NCBI GenBank assembly: GCA_947179485.1
Contig: OX359246.1
Coordinates: 30,938,001 to 31,002,000 of the forward strand
Origin: Allacma fusca
Taxonomy: Eukaryota > Arthropoda > Collembola > Symphypleona > Sminthuridae
Length of the DNA stretch: 64,000 nt
Direction: 5' to 3'
Shown: positions 49,469 through 64,000 of the stretch, one piece after another
Numbering within the stretch: position 1 is the first letter of the stretch
Layout of the letters: the number at the start of each line of letters is the position of its first letter
Notes under the pieces: model-generated
Databases searched by the model: none
What the model saw: only the letters and a program-made list of their open reading frames with translations
What the model was told of the DNA's origin: nothing
Translations under genes and position numbers: made by a program

Positions 49469-51646
49469 ATGTCTGTAAAATCCCCAAGGAACGCCGTAAC
49501 GACAGCTTTGTCACACCATTTAGTAAGAGAATTTTAAAGATGGGAAATTATTATCATTCAGTATTCACATCATTTGTTCCCAAATGTAATTACCTCAATG
49601 TGTACTATTTTTCCTTCTCAAATAGATTTTGAAACGGATCTTCGTGTTTCTAAGCGTCCGGGATTTGCTTCAATTGTCTTTTGTTAATAAAATTTGGTGC
49701 TCTGCAGCAAGATCGACTCTTCGTTACAAAAAGAGATGTGTGGCTGGAAATAAGGGCGGCAATCCATGCCAGGAACTTTTAAGGCTTAATATTTTACTCG
49801 CTGCCTCTGATGATCCTCCATTTTCTGGTTTGGCAATAAGAACATGCCTGCCTAGGGAAGATGAGGGCTATCGTAGTGATAAGAAACCGCCCATGATGAT
49901 CAAAGAGAGTGAGAAGAATCATTCCTATTCCTTCAAAGACACGTCAGATTTAACTTCAGAGACTCATGTTACCCAGAAAAGATACTCGGATCATAAGGAC
50001 TGCCTTTGCGCCACAGTGTCCGAAATTTATCCGGCATTGTTGGGAAAGTTATTTTACCGTCATGTTGAGATCCATTGGGAGTCAAAAATAAGCTGCCCGG
50101 CCCAATCCTTATTGATTAAAGTGCTGAAAGAAAAAGCAGGGACACTGGAAGAGTTGAAAGTTACTGCATTCCCTCCAAGAATCGAATCTCTGAAAAATGG
50201 TCTCCGCATTGAGGAATCGTTTTGGCTTCCAAAATTGCAATTACTAGATTTAAGCCAGATTCAAACAAATTATATTAGTCCGTCAGACACTGATGATAAG
50301 CCCACGGAGACGCGCTATCAAGAATGTTTAAAGCATGATATTTTGAAAGCAGCTCAAAATGTTCGAATTCAGTTGGGCTTCAATAGGATTGATGACTTGG
50401 ACTTTTTCTTGGAACATAATAAAGTTCCAATTTTAAAACATTTTTTTATAACGTGCTCGGATGTTTTTGGTGAGGAGAAAGATAATCTTTTAAGATTCAT
50501 TGATGCGAATCCAAAATTAACAAAGGTTGTTATTGGTAGGTCCAATAGACGTCCATATTTTTACAATAAAATGTTGCGCAATGTTTTCCAACTTTTCTTT
50601 GAAGCAGCTTCAAAGTGCCTTGAAAATATTCTGTTGGATGAGAAACATTTACTGCTACTTCTACCCCATGTCTTAACGGAGCCCTTAGCAAAGTTAACTC
50701 ATCTGGATTTGGAACTAATCAGAGATCATACGGACTTACGAGACTTCCCAACCTTGCAAATATTTGATTGGGGTAGTTGGTTTCCGAATCTCAAAATTGT
50801 GAATGTTATTGGAACCATCACTTCCAATAGGAATAGCATCACCTGGGAAGAACTTCAGTATGGATTGGTATCTTCATCCTGCCCTTCAGTCAATGAAGTT
50901 AATTTCATGCACAAGTGTGATTGTAGTTTTTACGACTTTGAATCGCTAAGTTTCTTCGGCAATGTTTTCCCCCACCTTACTAGAATTTCTGTACACAATA
51001 TTAAAGCTGACCTGGATAGGATTCTGAAATTCCTGTGGTCTGGATGTCCCAAAAGTGTCCAGAGCATTAGCTTGACATCTCTGGAAGATTTTATCCGTAA
51101 CTTCGATTCTATATTTTGCGGTATAACTCCTAAACAGGCAAACTTGTACCGCCTTTATAGTTCAAAACAACTGAAAAAACTGAAGCTTACCCCCGTGGAA
51201 CCGTCTATTTTGCTTTTAAAAAGTAAGGAAGCAAATAATATCTATACACATGGACAATTTAATTAGCATTTCAAATGTGTCATTTGTTGATTTCTACATT
51301 CAAGAGCTGAAAAAATTCCGGGTGGAAATTCCTAGCCATCCAGCTTGGGTAAGGTGTGATAAGTATGCAAAAAATGAGAGAAAGAGCTTCTTTGTGACTC
51401 ATGTGACTGGACTCTTAGCCTTTGATCAAATGAATGGACTTAAAGTAGAAATTGTACGGCCTGTTTGCTCAAAACAAAACTGCGGTAAGCTTTAACATTA
51501 TAACCTCGGCTGACAAAATGTTACTTCCGAAATAATGATTTGATTAAAATAGAATATATGCGTGTATTTCAGGATACGCTTTGGAACATCTTCGAGGGTT
51601 TGTTACTCTTATTGACGGCTCCATACTTCCTGCTGAACAGGAGTGA
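49469..51646 (+). CDS. F-box protein, 634 aa, 4 exons
   Basis: Exons 49469-49522, 49626-51222, 51305-51484 and 51573-51646; introns 103, 82 and 88 bp with GTAAGA, GTAAGG and GTAAGC donors, all phases consistent. Residues 11-45 form the F-box: TTALSHHL joined to ILKRIFVFLSVRDLLQLSFV and NKIW. The motif is split by the first intron, and the join restores it. F-box proteins bind Skp1 and recruit substrates to SCF ubiquitin ligases. The ~580 residues that follow have irregular leucine-rich character (LLDLSQI, LTHLDLELI, LTRISVHNI, VQSISLTSL), as in F-box/LRR proteins, but no clean repeat register. A simple ORF reading would stop at 51266; the 82-bp intron 51223-51304 (acceptor ctacattcaag) avoids that stop and leads into a conserved-looking tail ending ILPAEQE. 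Convergent with NVL. Substrate unknown. Confidence 0.87.
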
Positions 51647-52243
51647 TTGAATTTTTGCATGGATTATTGCTGATGTTGCATGTTTTTACTACACACATAC
51701 ATTTCAAACTGTAATTCGGTTAAAATTTTGATTTTTAAAAATGGAAAATACATAAGCCTTTGAATATTTTTTGAATTCAATGTAAAAAAATACTCTTCAA
51801 CGAGGTTACAACTCTGAACCTATAGAGACATTATATGTGAAATCAACTGACTTATTGTGAATTAAACATTTTACCACATTAAATAATCAAGAGACAAGTA
51901 TAGACACAACAAATTACTAACAGTTCAGATGAACAATGATAAGTTCTGAGTTGTATTAAGTGCACATCAAAATTCACAAACACTTAACTGCATTAACGCT
52001 TAAAAACAGCCTTTTTGACCTGCCAGTGACAAATTACTACTTGTGAGAAAAGTATAAAAAGATTAAATGTTTTATTGCAAATAATAAAAATTCAATATAT
52101 TTCACCGACTCTGCGAATATTTTCTATGAAAATACATACATACTTAAAATTAATTGAACTCCTAAGAAAAACCATATTTTTCTCAAGTCATTGTTAGTTC
52201 AACTTCCGCGGCCGACATGTCTCGCCCATAAACAAGAGCAACA
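51647..52243. other. Convergent 3' regions of the F-box and NVL genes
   Basis: AT-rich 3' UTR sequence for both genes. Plus-strand ATTAAA-like hexamers near 51860-51885 could end the F-box transcript. No other gene. Confidence 0.45.
52071..52076 (-). terminator. Polyadenylation signal AATAAA for NVL
   Basis: On the minus strand AATAAA occurs about 170 nt past the NVL stop codon, a normal position for the 3' end. Confidence 0.5.
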
Positions 52244-56528
<4,285 letters not shown>

Positions 56529-57246
56529 CTTGAAATGACTCCGGTGACGACTTTCCAGTTATTAAAAAATATTTATTCTAATTTTAAAGTTTCTAGGATT
56601 AAAACCCGGAGTAACCTGATCTGTGATTATTGATATCCAGAGACTAGAGATGACGTTGACCGGGTCAAATTACACTAGAAACTCAACACGCTACTCACAT
56701 CCGAAGAAATGCTTACATTAGCACTTGCGGGTTTTTTTTTTTTGGAATTCTATTTAAATATTACTTTAAATGTGCGTCCCTACCAACGTGTTAACTACTT
56801 TTTTAACTAAATAATTGAGAAATAGCTACAATTAACTATACTCCATCCACTCCACTACAGAACTCTTGACGAAGCACATGTTCTGTGCATTTAATAGCGA
56901 AAGTGATCAATATGTGTATGTGCCCTTCGTATATTTACATACTGTTTGAGTGCGAGCCCGAAGGAACGCACCGTCAAATAACAGACTCGTAAAGTCCCAA
57001 GCGCCAAATTCATAAATTCGTTTTTACTCAATGAATTCTTTCCTCTGCAGTTACGTAGCAGTTGTGCCACCAATTCAATGCTGGTGTGTTTCCTTCCTTG
57101 AGCTTTCCCTTGTACCAAGTGTGATGTGCCCAGTCTGCCCTCTGCATGCAAAAGACTTCCCTGCTCCCTACGCGCCCTGCTATTGCTACTTTTGACGCTG
57201 TCATAAATGGGGTGAAATGAGACACGTGCTAAAAGTCACAAAGGGG
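56529..57246. other. NVL upstream region; no other gene supported
   Basis: Presumed NVL promoter and 5' UTR. Overlapping minus-strand ORFs (56891-57225) have no family, no signal peptide and no consistent frame; not called. Confidence 0.4.
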
Positions 57247-57928
57247 TAAAGGTGTGGCCCGCGGGTAAAAATTCGGGTCGGGCCGAGGCCCAACCCGCCC
57301 GTGCGGGTTATGAGCGGGTTTGGGTTTAATGCTTCGTCATGTTGCAAGTTGCGGATCGGGCTGGGTCATTATCGTATTTCAATGGGGCGGGTCGGGTTAT
57401 ACTTTATGCATATAGTGCGGATTGCGGGCGGGTTCGGGCTGGATTTATATATACGTTGGGCCCGCAGGCAGCCAGCAAAACGTTTAAATTTCAATCAACG
57501 ACGTTTAGGATTTTTCCAGGAGAATTATATGGTTTGCGTCCGTTTGTGATTGCTCATGTTTCGGCCTTCGTAAGTGGGGTTGTTACCAGGGTTGGCAAGT
57601 GGCAAGAAATGGCCTGGCCGTTATTGGTTAAAATCCGGTTCTTACCGGCTTGGTCCAATTGCTTGGGTTGGTATAAAATGGTCGTAATTAATATTATCCA
57701 CATAAATCCACTGTCCAATAAAAACCAGTTTTAACCAAAACGTACCACCGGCTTGGCTAATATTACGCATGCATGAACACAGGGCTGCCAAGTGGTCAGA
57801 AATGGCCTGGTTATTATTGGTTAAAATCCGGTTCTAACCGGCCCGGACCTGTTGTATAGGTTGGCATAAAATGGCCATAATTAATACTATCCAAATAAGT
57901 CCACTATCCAATAAAAACCGGTTGTTAC

Positions 57929-58794
57929 TAGTGGTCCCGATCTTTTAATTCTGAATCAAAAAAACTCGATTCGATTCGATTAAATTCAATTCTGATTCAT
58001 CATTTTTCGATTCAATTCAAAGCATGAATTGAATCATTTCATTCAATTCACTTCATGAATGAAATCACGCGAAATGCCTTGAATCACGATTCAAATGATT
58101 CACTTGCAACGAATTTGTTTGCATATCCCGCTAAAAATGCAGCAAGTAACGCATCACATTAAAAATTTCGTACGTGTTTCTGAGAGACATTTTTGATTTT
58201 TGTTGGGAAACCGACTTATCAATTACTTTGTAAATAATAATTTTTATACATGAAATACATCAATTATTATAATTTATTATTACAGCATTTACTAACCGTC
58301 CAATTTAGACCATAATGTGACAATTAAATAACAGGATATGCAACTCGAATTTGCTAAAGTTACAGTCAACTCTCGCTATAATCGATGCTCAATTTGCAAA
58401 ATTTGTCCCTTCTGACCATAGTGTTATACGTTGCGTAAATGGGAATCGGGACTGGAAATCTCAATCCCTTATATCAAATAATCCCTTATAAGGGTATCCC
58501 TTATAGCGAGAGTATACTGTATTGACAATTTTAGTGATAGTGAAATTTTTTGAATTATAATCTTTCGCGGTTTTATGTAGTCATTATAAAATCCTTAAAT
58601 AAAATGTTTATGTTACCACCTTTTACTGTCTGAATGATTTGAATCATAATTCGATTCAATTCAGCACGCAGAAATGAATCAAAGTGAATCCTGTGAATCG
58701 TGAATTGAATCGAATCATTGAATTTCATTCAATTCATAATTTGAATTGAATCAAAACGAATTTTTTGAATTGAATTGAAAGATTGGGACCACTA
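57929..58794. mobile_element. Nested hAT element, level 3, 866 bp
   Basis: Tips tagtggtcccgatctttt / ...aaagattgggaccacta. Left duplication gttgttac (57921-57928). The right one is split by the next insertion: gttg (58795-58798) and ttac (60380-60383). Interior of gattcgattcaatt repeats. Confidence 0.9.
58363..58519. mobile_element. Pogo/Tigger-type MITE, 157 bp, nested in level 3
   Basis: Ends cagtcaactctcgctataat / ...ttatagcgagagtatactg between TA dinucleotides. Confidence 0.87.
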
Positions 58795-58798
58795 GTTG

Positions 58799-60371
58799 CA
58801 GGGTGCCCAGATTATTCAAATCTCAAATCAGGACTTCTAAGTGAGTTTAAAAAAAATCAAAAACCAAATATGTTTCAAGCAATTAACTATTTGTATTTGG
58901 CTTGCATATTCCAAAAACGTGTTCATTCAGGTTTCAAAATTTTGAATGATCTCTTCCGTGACAAAAAACAGTAACCCTCATTTTTCAGGATCTTCATAAA
59001 TATCTGACAAAGTGTATCGTCAGGCATGTGAAAAAATTCTTTTTTCTATTTTTTGCATTTAAATGCATAAAAAATTAACGTTGCTGAGGTATTTCATCAT
59101 TTATCTTCGAGTAAAAATGTAACTATGAAATTTTGAATTATAGCTGCAACTTTGGTTTTTTCCAAAGTTAATGAAACCGATTTTATAATTTGTAAATTTT
59201 TGTCTCGCAAAACTAGAAAGGCAATCCGAACTTCTGAAACATTGGTGATGCTCCATAATACATTAGGGCATTGAAATCTGTGATTCCAACATTAGCACAA
59301 CTTTTACCAAATCTGCAGATGTTGCATCAAAAATATTTGTCTCCTTTGCTGCTACACTTACTAAAATATTATTTCCTTTCCCACTACACCATGTAAACAC
59401 ATTTATTATTGGAACTATTATTTTGAATGAATGAATGAATTTATTCGTGTGTTTTAGAAACGTCTACAACACAATTGGGAGTGACTGAGTTTGAAATATA
59501 TAATATCTTATGGAGTGAGAGATTTAGATTATTACACATATATAGTATAAGTTATTCATTGAGGGACCACGTTGTGATTTTGAGAGCCCCTCTAACATAT
59601 AGAGCGATGCTATTTCTGGCATTTTCATTGTTGACAGGTAGTAGGGAGCACCATGTTCAGATAATTAGTTAAATAGCTTCTAATAGGTTTATAGATTAAA
59701 ACAATTTTAACAGATCTTTCCTTGATTTTAAGTTTTAAAATATAATTCTGAGATTCTGACCCATACATTTCAATAAAAATCCACCGTTTTCAATTCTCCA
59801 GATCCTTCAACTTAGCGATTCATACCGTTAATTGTGATTTATTCTTTTGTGGGCTTGGAAAACACTCGTAGTAGTTTCTAGAAACATGTTAATAATATAT
59901 TTATAAGCATATCCGCGGTAACCGTTAGATTCCGATTCAGTTCAATTCAAAATTTGACCAACTGAATTGGTTTTTACTTTTTACTGAACTGAATTGAACC
60001 GTTTCCCCCGCTATATGCACCTGTGAGATATGTATCATAAATTGTTACTTGTCATTGTAAGTAATCACCACAAAACTTTTCCATAGTACAACAGCAGCGT
60101 GAGTCATTACTAAATTAAGCCCATCAAAATTAAACTATTAAAACCATTTTACACGTAGGGTTGTATTATGTGTGCATAGTTTACGTTAGTATTATAATGG
60201 ACTTTATGATAAGTAATGATAACTTTTAGTCACTTTACCTCAAATTACTACAAAGTGATATTTTTGCTAGCTACATTGAAATCAGGACTAAATTCAAGCT
60301 CATCAGGTCATCAGGTTACCCTACGTTAAATCAGGACAGTCCTGATCAAATCAGGACTCCTGGGCACCCTG
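58799..60371. mobile_element. Nested hAT element, level 4, 1573 bp
   Basis: Tips cagggtgcccag / ctgggcaccctg; exact 8-bp duplication actagttg (58791-58798, 60372-60379). The target spans the right tip of the level-3 element and half of its target duplication. Subterminal aaatcaggact repeats. Confidence 0.94.
59434..59645 (-). mobile_element. Possible 5'-truncated LINE 3' end
   Basis: On the minus strand the segment ends in a (ATTC)n run (59434-59449 as gaatgaatgaat), after a stretch of mixed coding-like sequence. Such tails are typical of CR1/Jockey-type non-LTR elements. No reverse-transcriptase motif is left to confirm it. Confidence 0.3.
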
Positions 60372-60967
60372 ACTAGTTGTTACCATTTCTTGCCACTGGC
60401 TTGGCCTTTATTGACAAAAGCCGGTTTTTTGCCAACCCTGGTTGTTACTATTCGTGTTTCATCGTGTTTTTCGATTATCATTGTGTGACTGTGACTTGTA
60501 ACGTTTTTAAGTTGCTGCTCTGAACTCAATAGCATGTAAAACTTCTTAGCGCAGTATTCTTACAATTAGTTCAAGTTTCCTGCGCAGTGATTTTCAAACT
60601 TAAAATGACATTAATTGAATATCAAACCAGCTATGTACATACATTAAAACATTTGAAAAACTTATAAAAACAATATTTATTCTCCGGTTTCTACGATTTC
60701 TGTTTTAAACATTGTGATAGAGGATGATTTAAAATTCAGAAGAAGACCGACCGAGAAGCGAATCTGACAGCGTTTTAATAAGTTATTAAATAATTAATAT
60801 TAGTTAATAATAACAAGCTGGGTCGGGGCGTGTCAACTGAAACCCAGTGGGTTGCGGTCTGGCGCGGGCCTAAAAAAATACTGTCGGGTCGGGTCGGGCC
60901 GACGTTTCCGAGGTTGACTTTCGGGTCGGGCGGGTTCGGGTTACGTATTTGTGGGTAAGACTCGGGT

Positions 60968-61750
60968 TAAAGGCGTGGCCCGCGGGTAAAAATTCGGGTT
61001 CGGGTTTAATGCTTTGTCGTGTTGCAAGTTGCGGATCGGGTTGGGTTTTTATTGTATTTCAACGGGGCAGGTCGGGTTGAAATTTATGCACATAGTGCGG
61101 GCTGCGGGCGGGTTCGGGCAGGATTTAAATATACCTTGGGCCCGCAAGCAGCCCGCAAAACGTTTAAATTTCAATCACCGACGTTTAGGATTTTTCCAGA
61201 ATTATATGGTTTGCGTCCGATTGTGATCGCTCACGTTTCTGCCTTTGTAAGTGTTGGTTGTTACTATTCATCGTGTTCTTCGCTTATCATTGTGTGACTG
61301 TGACTTGTAACGTTTTGAAGTTGCTGCTCTGAAATCTGTTAGAGCAGTATTCTTACCATTAGTTAACGTTTCCTGCGAAGGGATTTTCAAACACAAATTA
61401 AAAATCGAACCAGCTACAGATATTAAAATTTTTTTAAAACTTAAACAATATTTATTCTTCGGTTTCTACGGTTTATACTTTTGTTTTAGACATTGTGATG
61501 GGAAGCGAATCTGACAGCGTTTTACTAAGTTCTTAAACAATTGCGGGCCCCGCGGGGGCCCGCAAGCTGGGTCGGGCTGTGTCACCTGAAACTCAGCGGG
61601 CTGCGGTCTGGCGCGGGCCTAAAAAAATACTGTCGGGTCGGGGCGGGTCGACGTTTCAGAGGTTGACTTTCGGGTCGGGCGGGTTCGGGTTACGTATTTG
61701 TGGGTAAGACTCGGGTTGGGTTGGGAAATCTCCTGCGGGCCACGCCTTTA
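60968..61750. mobile_element. Sister hAT copy inserted into the outer element, 783 bp
   Basis: Tips taaaggcgtggcccgc / gcgggccacgccttta; exact 8-bp duplication actcgggt (60960-60967, 61751-61758). Same family as its host element. Confidence 0.93.
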
Positions 61751-61792
61751 ACTCGGGTTGGGTTGGGAAATGGCCTGCGGGCCACACCTCTA

Positions 61793-62318
61793 TTTCAAGA
61801 TATTCCACACCTCTGTCTACATATGTATATGCAAAATGGTTACTCGAGAACCTAGGGACCCAAAAATTATTGAGCCCTCAGTACATTGCCACTTGCGGTT
61901 CTAATTTCCAGGGTCGTTTATTCCAGAAAACATTATGCTGGCAGTATTAAATTTTAAATGTTGGAGCTTTCAGCCGAGTTGCATAACGAGCCATTAACAA
62001 ATTAATTGTCGTAAGTATATATAATATATGTTTAGTCGCATGCTGAATTTGTTTTTATTGATGCTAGTTATTGTAATGGAAGTCATTTATATAAATTAAA
62101 ACCTGTTATTTTCATAAAGTATTCAGAGAATTATATGTATTAATAATGTGAGTCGTTTTAGGAAACCTTCAATTATTAATTCCCACGCACGCAATAATTC
62201 CTAATAATAATAAATAACACATATCACTTATACCTGAGCGACTCTTAGTATTTGCAAAAATGAAGGTTGTTTCATTTCAGTGCCTCATTCCGAACAGCGT
62301 CGCATTCAAAACTCAAAA
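61793..62318. other. Upstream region of the terminal gene
   Basis: AT-rich; a tcagt initiator-like motif lies near 62277, about 40 nt before the start codon at 62319. No other gene. Confidence 0.35.
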
Positions 62319-62332
62319 ATGAATGTCCGGAT

Positions 62333-63313
62333 TAGTGTTTCTGTCGGTGCAAGTTTTGGGAATAACCGAACTTGCAATTACAATTTAAATTGATAATGCA
62401 AGTACTAGTAATGCCATAACTGGTACTTGCTAAAATGTGGCAATTTAATCATGCAAATAACCGAAGTTGAACTTGCAATTAGTTTATAAGTTACTTGCAA
62501 TTGGTAAGGCAATTGCAAAAACATTTGGAAGTAATTGCACCGATAAGTACAATTGCAAGAGCAATTGCAATTTGTAATTGCAAGTTAACTGATATATACA
62601 GTATAAATCGTCGGTGAAGAGACAAAATGATCCGTGCATTTTTGATTGGTAGCAAGATGGTATACATGCTATTTCACGAAATTTAACAAAATGTATTAAA
62701 TAAAATAATCTAGATGCAATCCATACTGAAACAGAGATGCAAAAATGAAATTGCCTTCCTTCAAGGCCTCGAAGGCTGAAATATTGTAAAATTTCATCGT
62801 TCAGCATATCTTTCGTATCCTTAAAATATTTGGCCTATTTTTATATAATTTTGTGCAAATGGGAACATTTTAATTTTAATCGAAAATGAATTTAGATCAT
62901 TTTGCGTCCTCACCGACGAAATTGTACAGGAAGTACAGTAACTGCACTCGTTGAGACAATACTCAAGATTATTATAATTAGTTACTAGAGCGAAATGACT
63001 TATTGAGGCATTTTATGGAATTTTGCGCTCAAATTCGAAAGGGTTGCAAGTTGCAATTAACTTGATAAATATTTTTAAAATTGCAACTTTTTGCAGTGCA
63101 AACACTTGCAATTGCAATTGAATCTCTTGCAATTTCAGTTGTGCTTAACCGGTAATTGCAAGTACTTAATGCTTTTGTAATTGCAATTTAAGTACACACA
63201 AATTGCACTTGCACCGACAATTGCAATTCCCTGGTGTAAAATAACCGGAATTGAACCGAACTTGCAAGTTCAATTAGTAATTGCGGTTAACTTGCAATTG
63301 ACAAGAAACACTA
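62333..63313. mobile_element. hAT element, 981 bp, ttgcaa-repeat family
   Basis: Tips tagtgtttctgtc / gacaagaaacacta; exact 8-bp duplication gtccggat (62325-62332, 63314-63321). Rich in cttgcaatt repeats. Contains the foldback at 62608-62919. A decayed relative lies at 15150-16305. Confidence 0.95.
62608..62919. mobile_element. Foldback element, 312 bp, nested
   Basis: 25-bp inverted ends: tcgtcggtgaagagacaaaa... at 62608 and its near-complement ending gtcctcaccgacga at 62919. Related ends occur at 797, 40293 and 46375. No gene inside. Confidence 0.8.
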
Positions 63314-64000
63314 GTCCGGATTTGCGCCCTTGTAATTATTTTAGTCGTTCTAACATTTCAAAATATCGAGGGATTACAAAACCTGATAAAACCTATTTCT
63401 ACCTGCCAACTAATCCACCATTCAATCTACAAACCAGGGTCTACAGAAGACTGGTTAAAATCTATATTTACCATTACCACTCAGCTGCAAGTTCCTGTAA
63501 TTCACATTCAAGAAATTTCCTCCGACCCAATTCTCATTGTCCCAATCAAATTTGATCAAAACTGCATTGTCCATCTTACGTTCTTATTGTTGTCAGATTC
63601 TATTGTGCATTATCCCAAGGAAGTACGGAAATACACAAGGGCTCAGAATGTCACGGAGGATATAGTAATTCTAGCAAAATGGCATGTAGGAACGATCCGT
63701 TTCAATTTCAAAAAATTTCATCAAAACAGGCTACATTCCCTTGAAAACATCCTCATAGCAGAATTAACACATCCCTCGGATTCACAACAACTACCTCTCT
63801 CAAGTTTATATTCCTACTCAATATTTTGTCATAACGATATCTCTTGCTTTCACAAGGTCTATGATTCAAAGATTTCAAAATCTCATTTCCCAAATGATCC
63901 CCGAACGTTTTACGGGAGCTTCTGTCAAACAAGAATCCGTCCCAAGAATTTCCATAAACATTTTGTGGTCATCTGGGATGAAATAATAAATGCGAAACTC

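Larger units (their letters stand above)
57587..60440. mobile_element. Nested hAT element, level 2
   Basis: Tips cagggttggca / tgccaaccctg; exact 8-bp duplication gttgttac (57579-57586, 60441-60448). Its own sequence is only about 400 bp; the rest is later insertions. Confidence 0.93.
57247..61792. mobile_element. Outer hAT-like element of the nest (gggtcggg family)
   Basis: Ends taaaggtgtggcccgc (57247) and gcgggccacacctcta (61792). GC-rich subterminal cgggtcgggc repeats. Interrupted by the elements at 57587-60440 and 60968-61750. 57301-57560 and 61000-61230 are homologous because the second insertion is a sister copy. No outer target duplication found. Confidence 0.75.
62319..64000 (+). 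pseudogene. 5' part of a secreted/membrane protein gene, interrupted by a hAT element
   Basis: ATGAAT at 62319-62324 is followed by the target duplication gtccggat and the hAT element (62333-63313). From 63314 the frame is open without a stop to the window end (229 codons). Without the element and one duplication copy, codons join in frame and the N-terminus becomes a signal peptide (MNVRICALVIILVVLTF). The rest is mixed, with N-glycosylation sequon NVT, several Cys and stretches such as CIVHLTFLLLSDSIVHY. No second Met is visible in the 229 codons, and an in-frame TGA lies in the element at 63299, so the element-bearing allele should not express the protein unless the element is spliced or excised. 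By layout it could be the extracellular half of a divergent ionotropic receptor, but the diagnostic regions lie beyond the window. Confidence 0.62.

Noticed and set aside
56891-57225. Possible upstream gene on the minus strand before NVL
   Set aside because: Two overlapping frames look equally open, neither has a domain or a clear start/splice structure.
57301-57734. Paired ORFs resembling those at 61014-61297
   Set aside because: Similarity comes from two copies of the same non-coding hAT family, not from a gene pair.

Overview
The window is AT-rich animal nuclear DNA: short GT-AG introns (mostly 56-160 bp), an NVL orthologue split over 12 exons, a class A GPCR, an F-box protein, and a very heavy load of hAT-type and TA-inserting DNA transposons plus tRNA-derived SINEs. 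This fits an arthropod. A springtail or similar small arthropod is my guess from the gene style and repeat load, not something the sequence proves. There is no bacterial or organellar signature.

Layout. 1-8.3 kb: dispersed repeats, one hAT MITE, one SINE. 8.3-9.0 kb (minus): a three-exon gene for a small secreted cysteine-rich (knottin-like) peptide that no single long ORF reveals. 9.5-11.0 kb: a hAT element with a remnant of its transposase dimerisation domain. 13.8-15.1 kb (minus): a rhodopsin-like GPCR with unusual signature motifs. 15.1-19.0 kb: hAT elements, some nested. 19.75-27.3 kb: two 2219-bp arms of a near-identical inverted duplication around a 3.1-kb spacer, with one breakpoint exactly at a transposon tip. 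27.8-46.5 kb: transposons, foldbacks and old dispersed repeats, apparently gene-poor. 47.4-56.5 kb: the gene-dense island, with a Ser/Thr-rich putative GPI-anchored protein (+), an F-box protein (+) and NVL (-), the last two convergent. 57.2-61.8 kb: a nest of at least six transposons. 62.3-64 kb: the 5' part of a secreted or membrane protein gene, interrupted 13 nt into its coding sequence by a hAT element; the gene runs off the window.

The genes do not form a pathway. NVL is a housekeeping ribosome-biogenesis ATPase, the F-box protein a likely SCF adaptor, and the GPCR, GPI protein, cysteine-rich peptide and terminal gene are surface or secreted products. The main theme is transposition: more than ten elements can be delimited to the base from terminal inverted repeats and 8-bp target-site duplications, and nesting gives their relative order. 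No computed search was possible; exon joins were made by hand from splice signals, reading phase and, for NVL, family knowledge.
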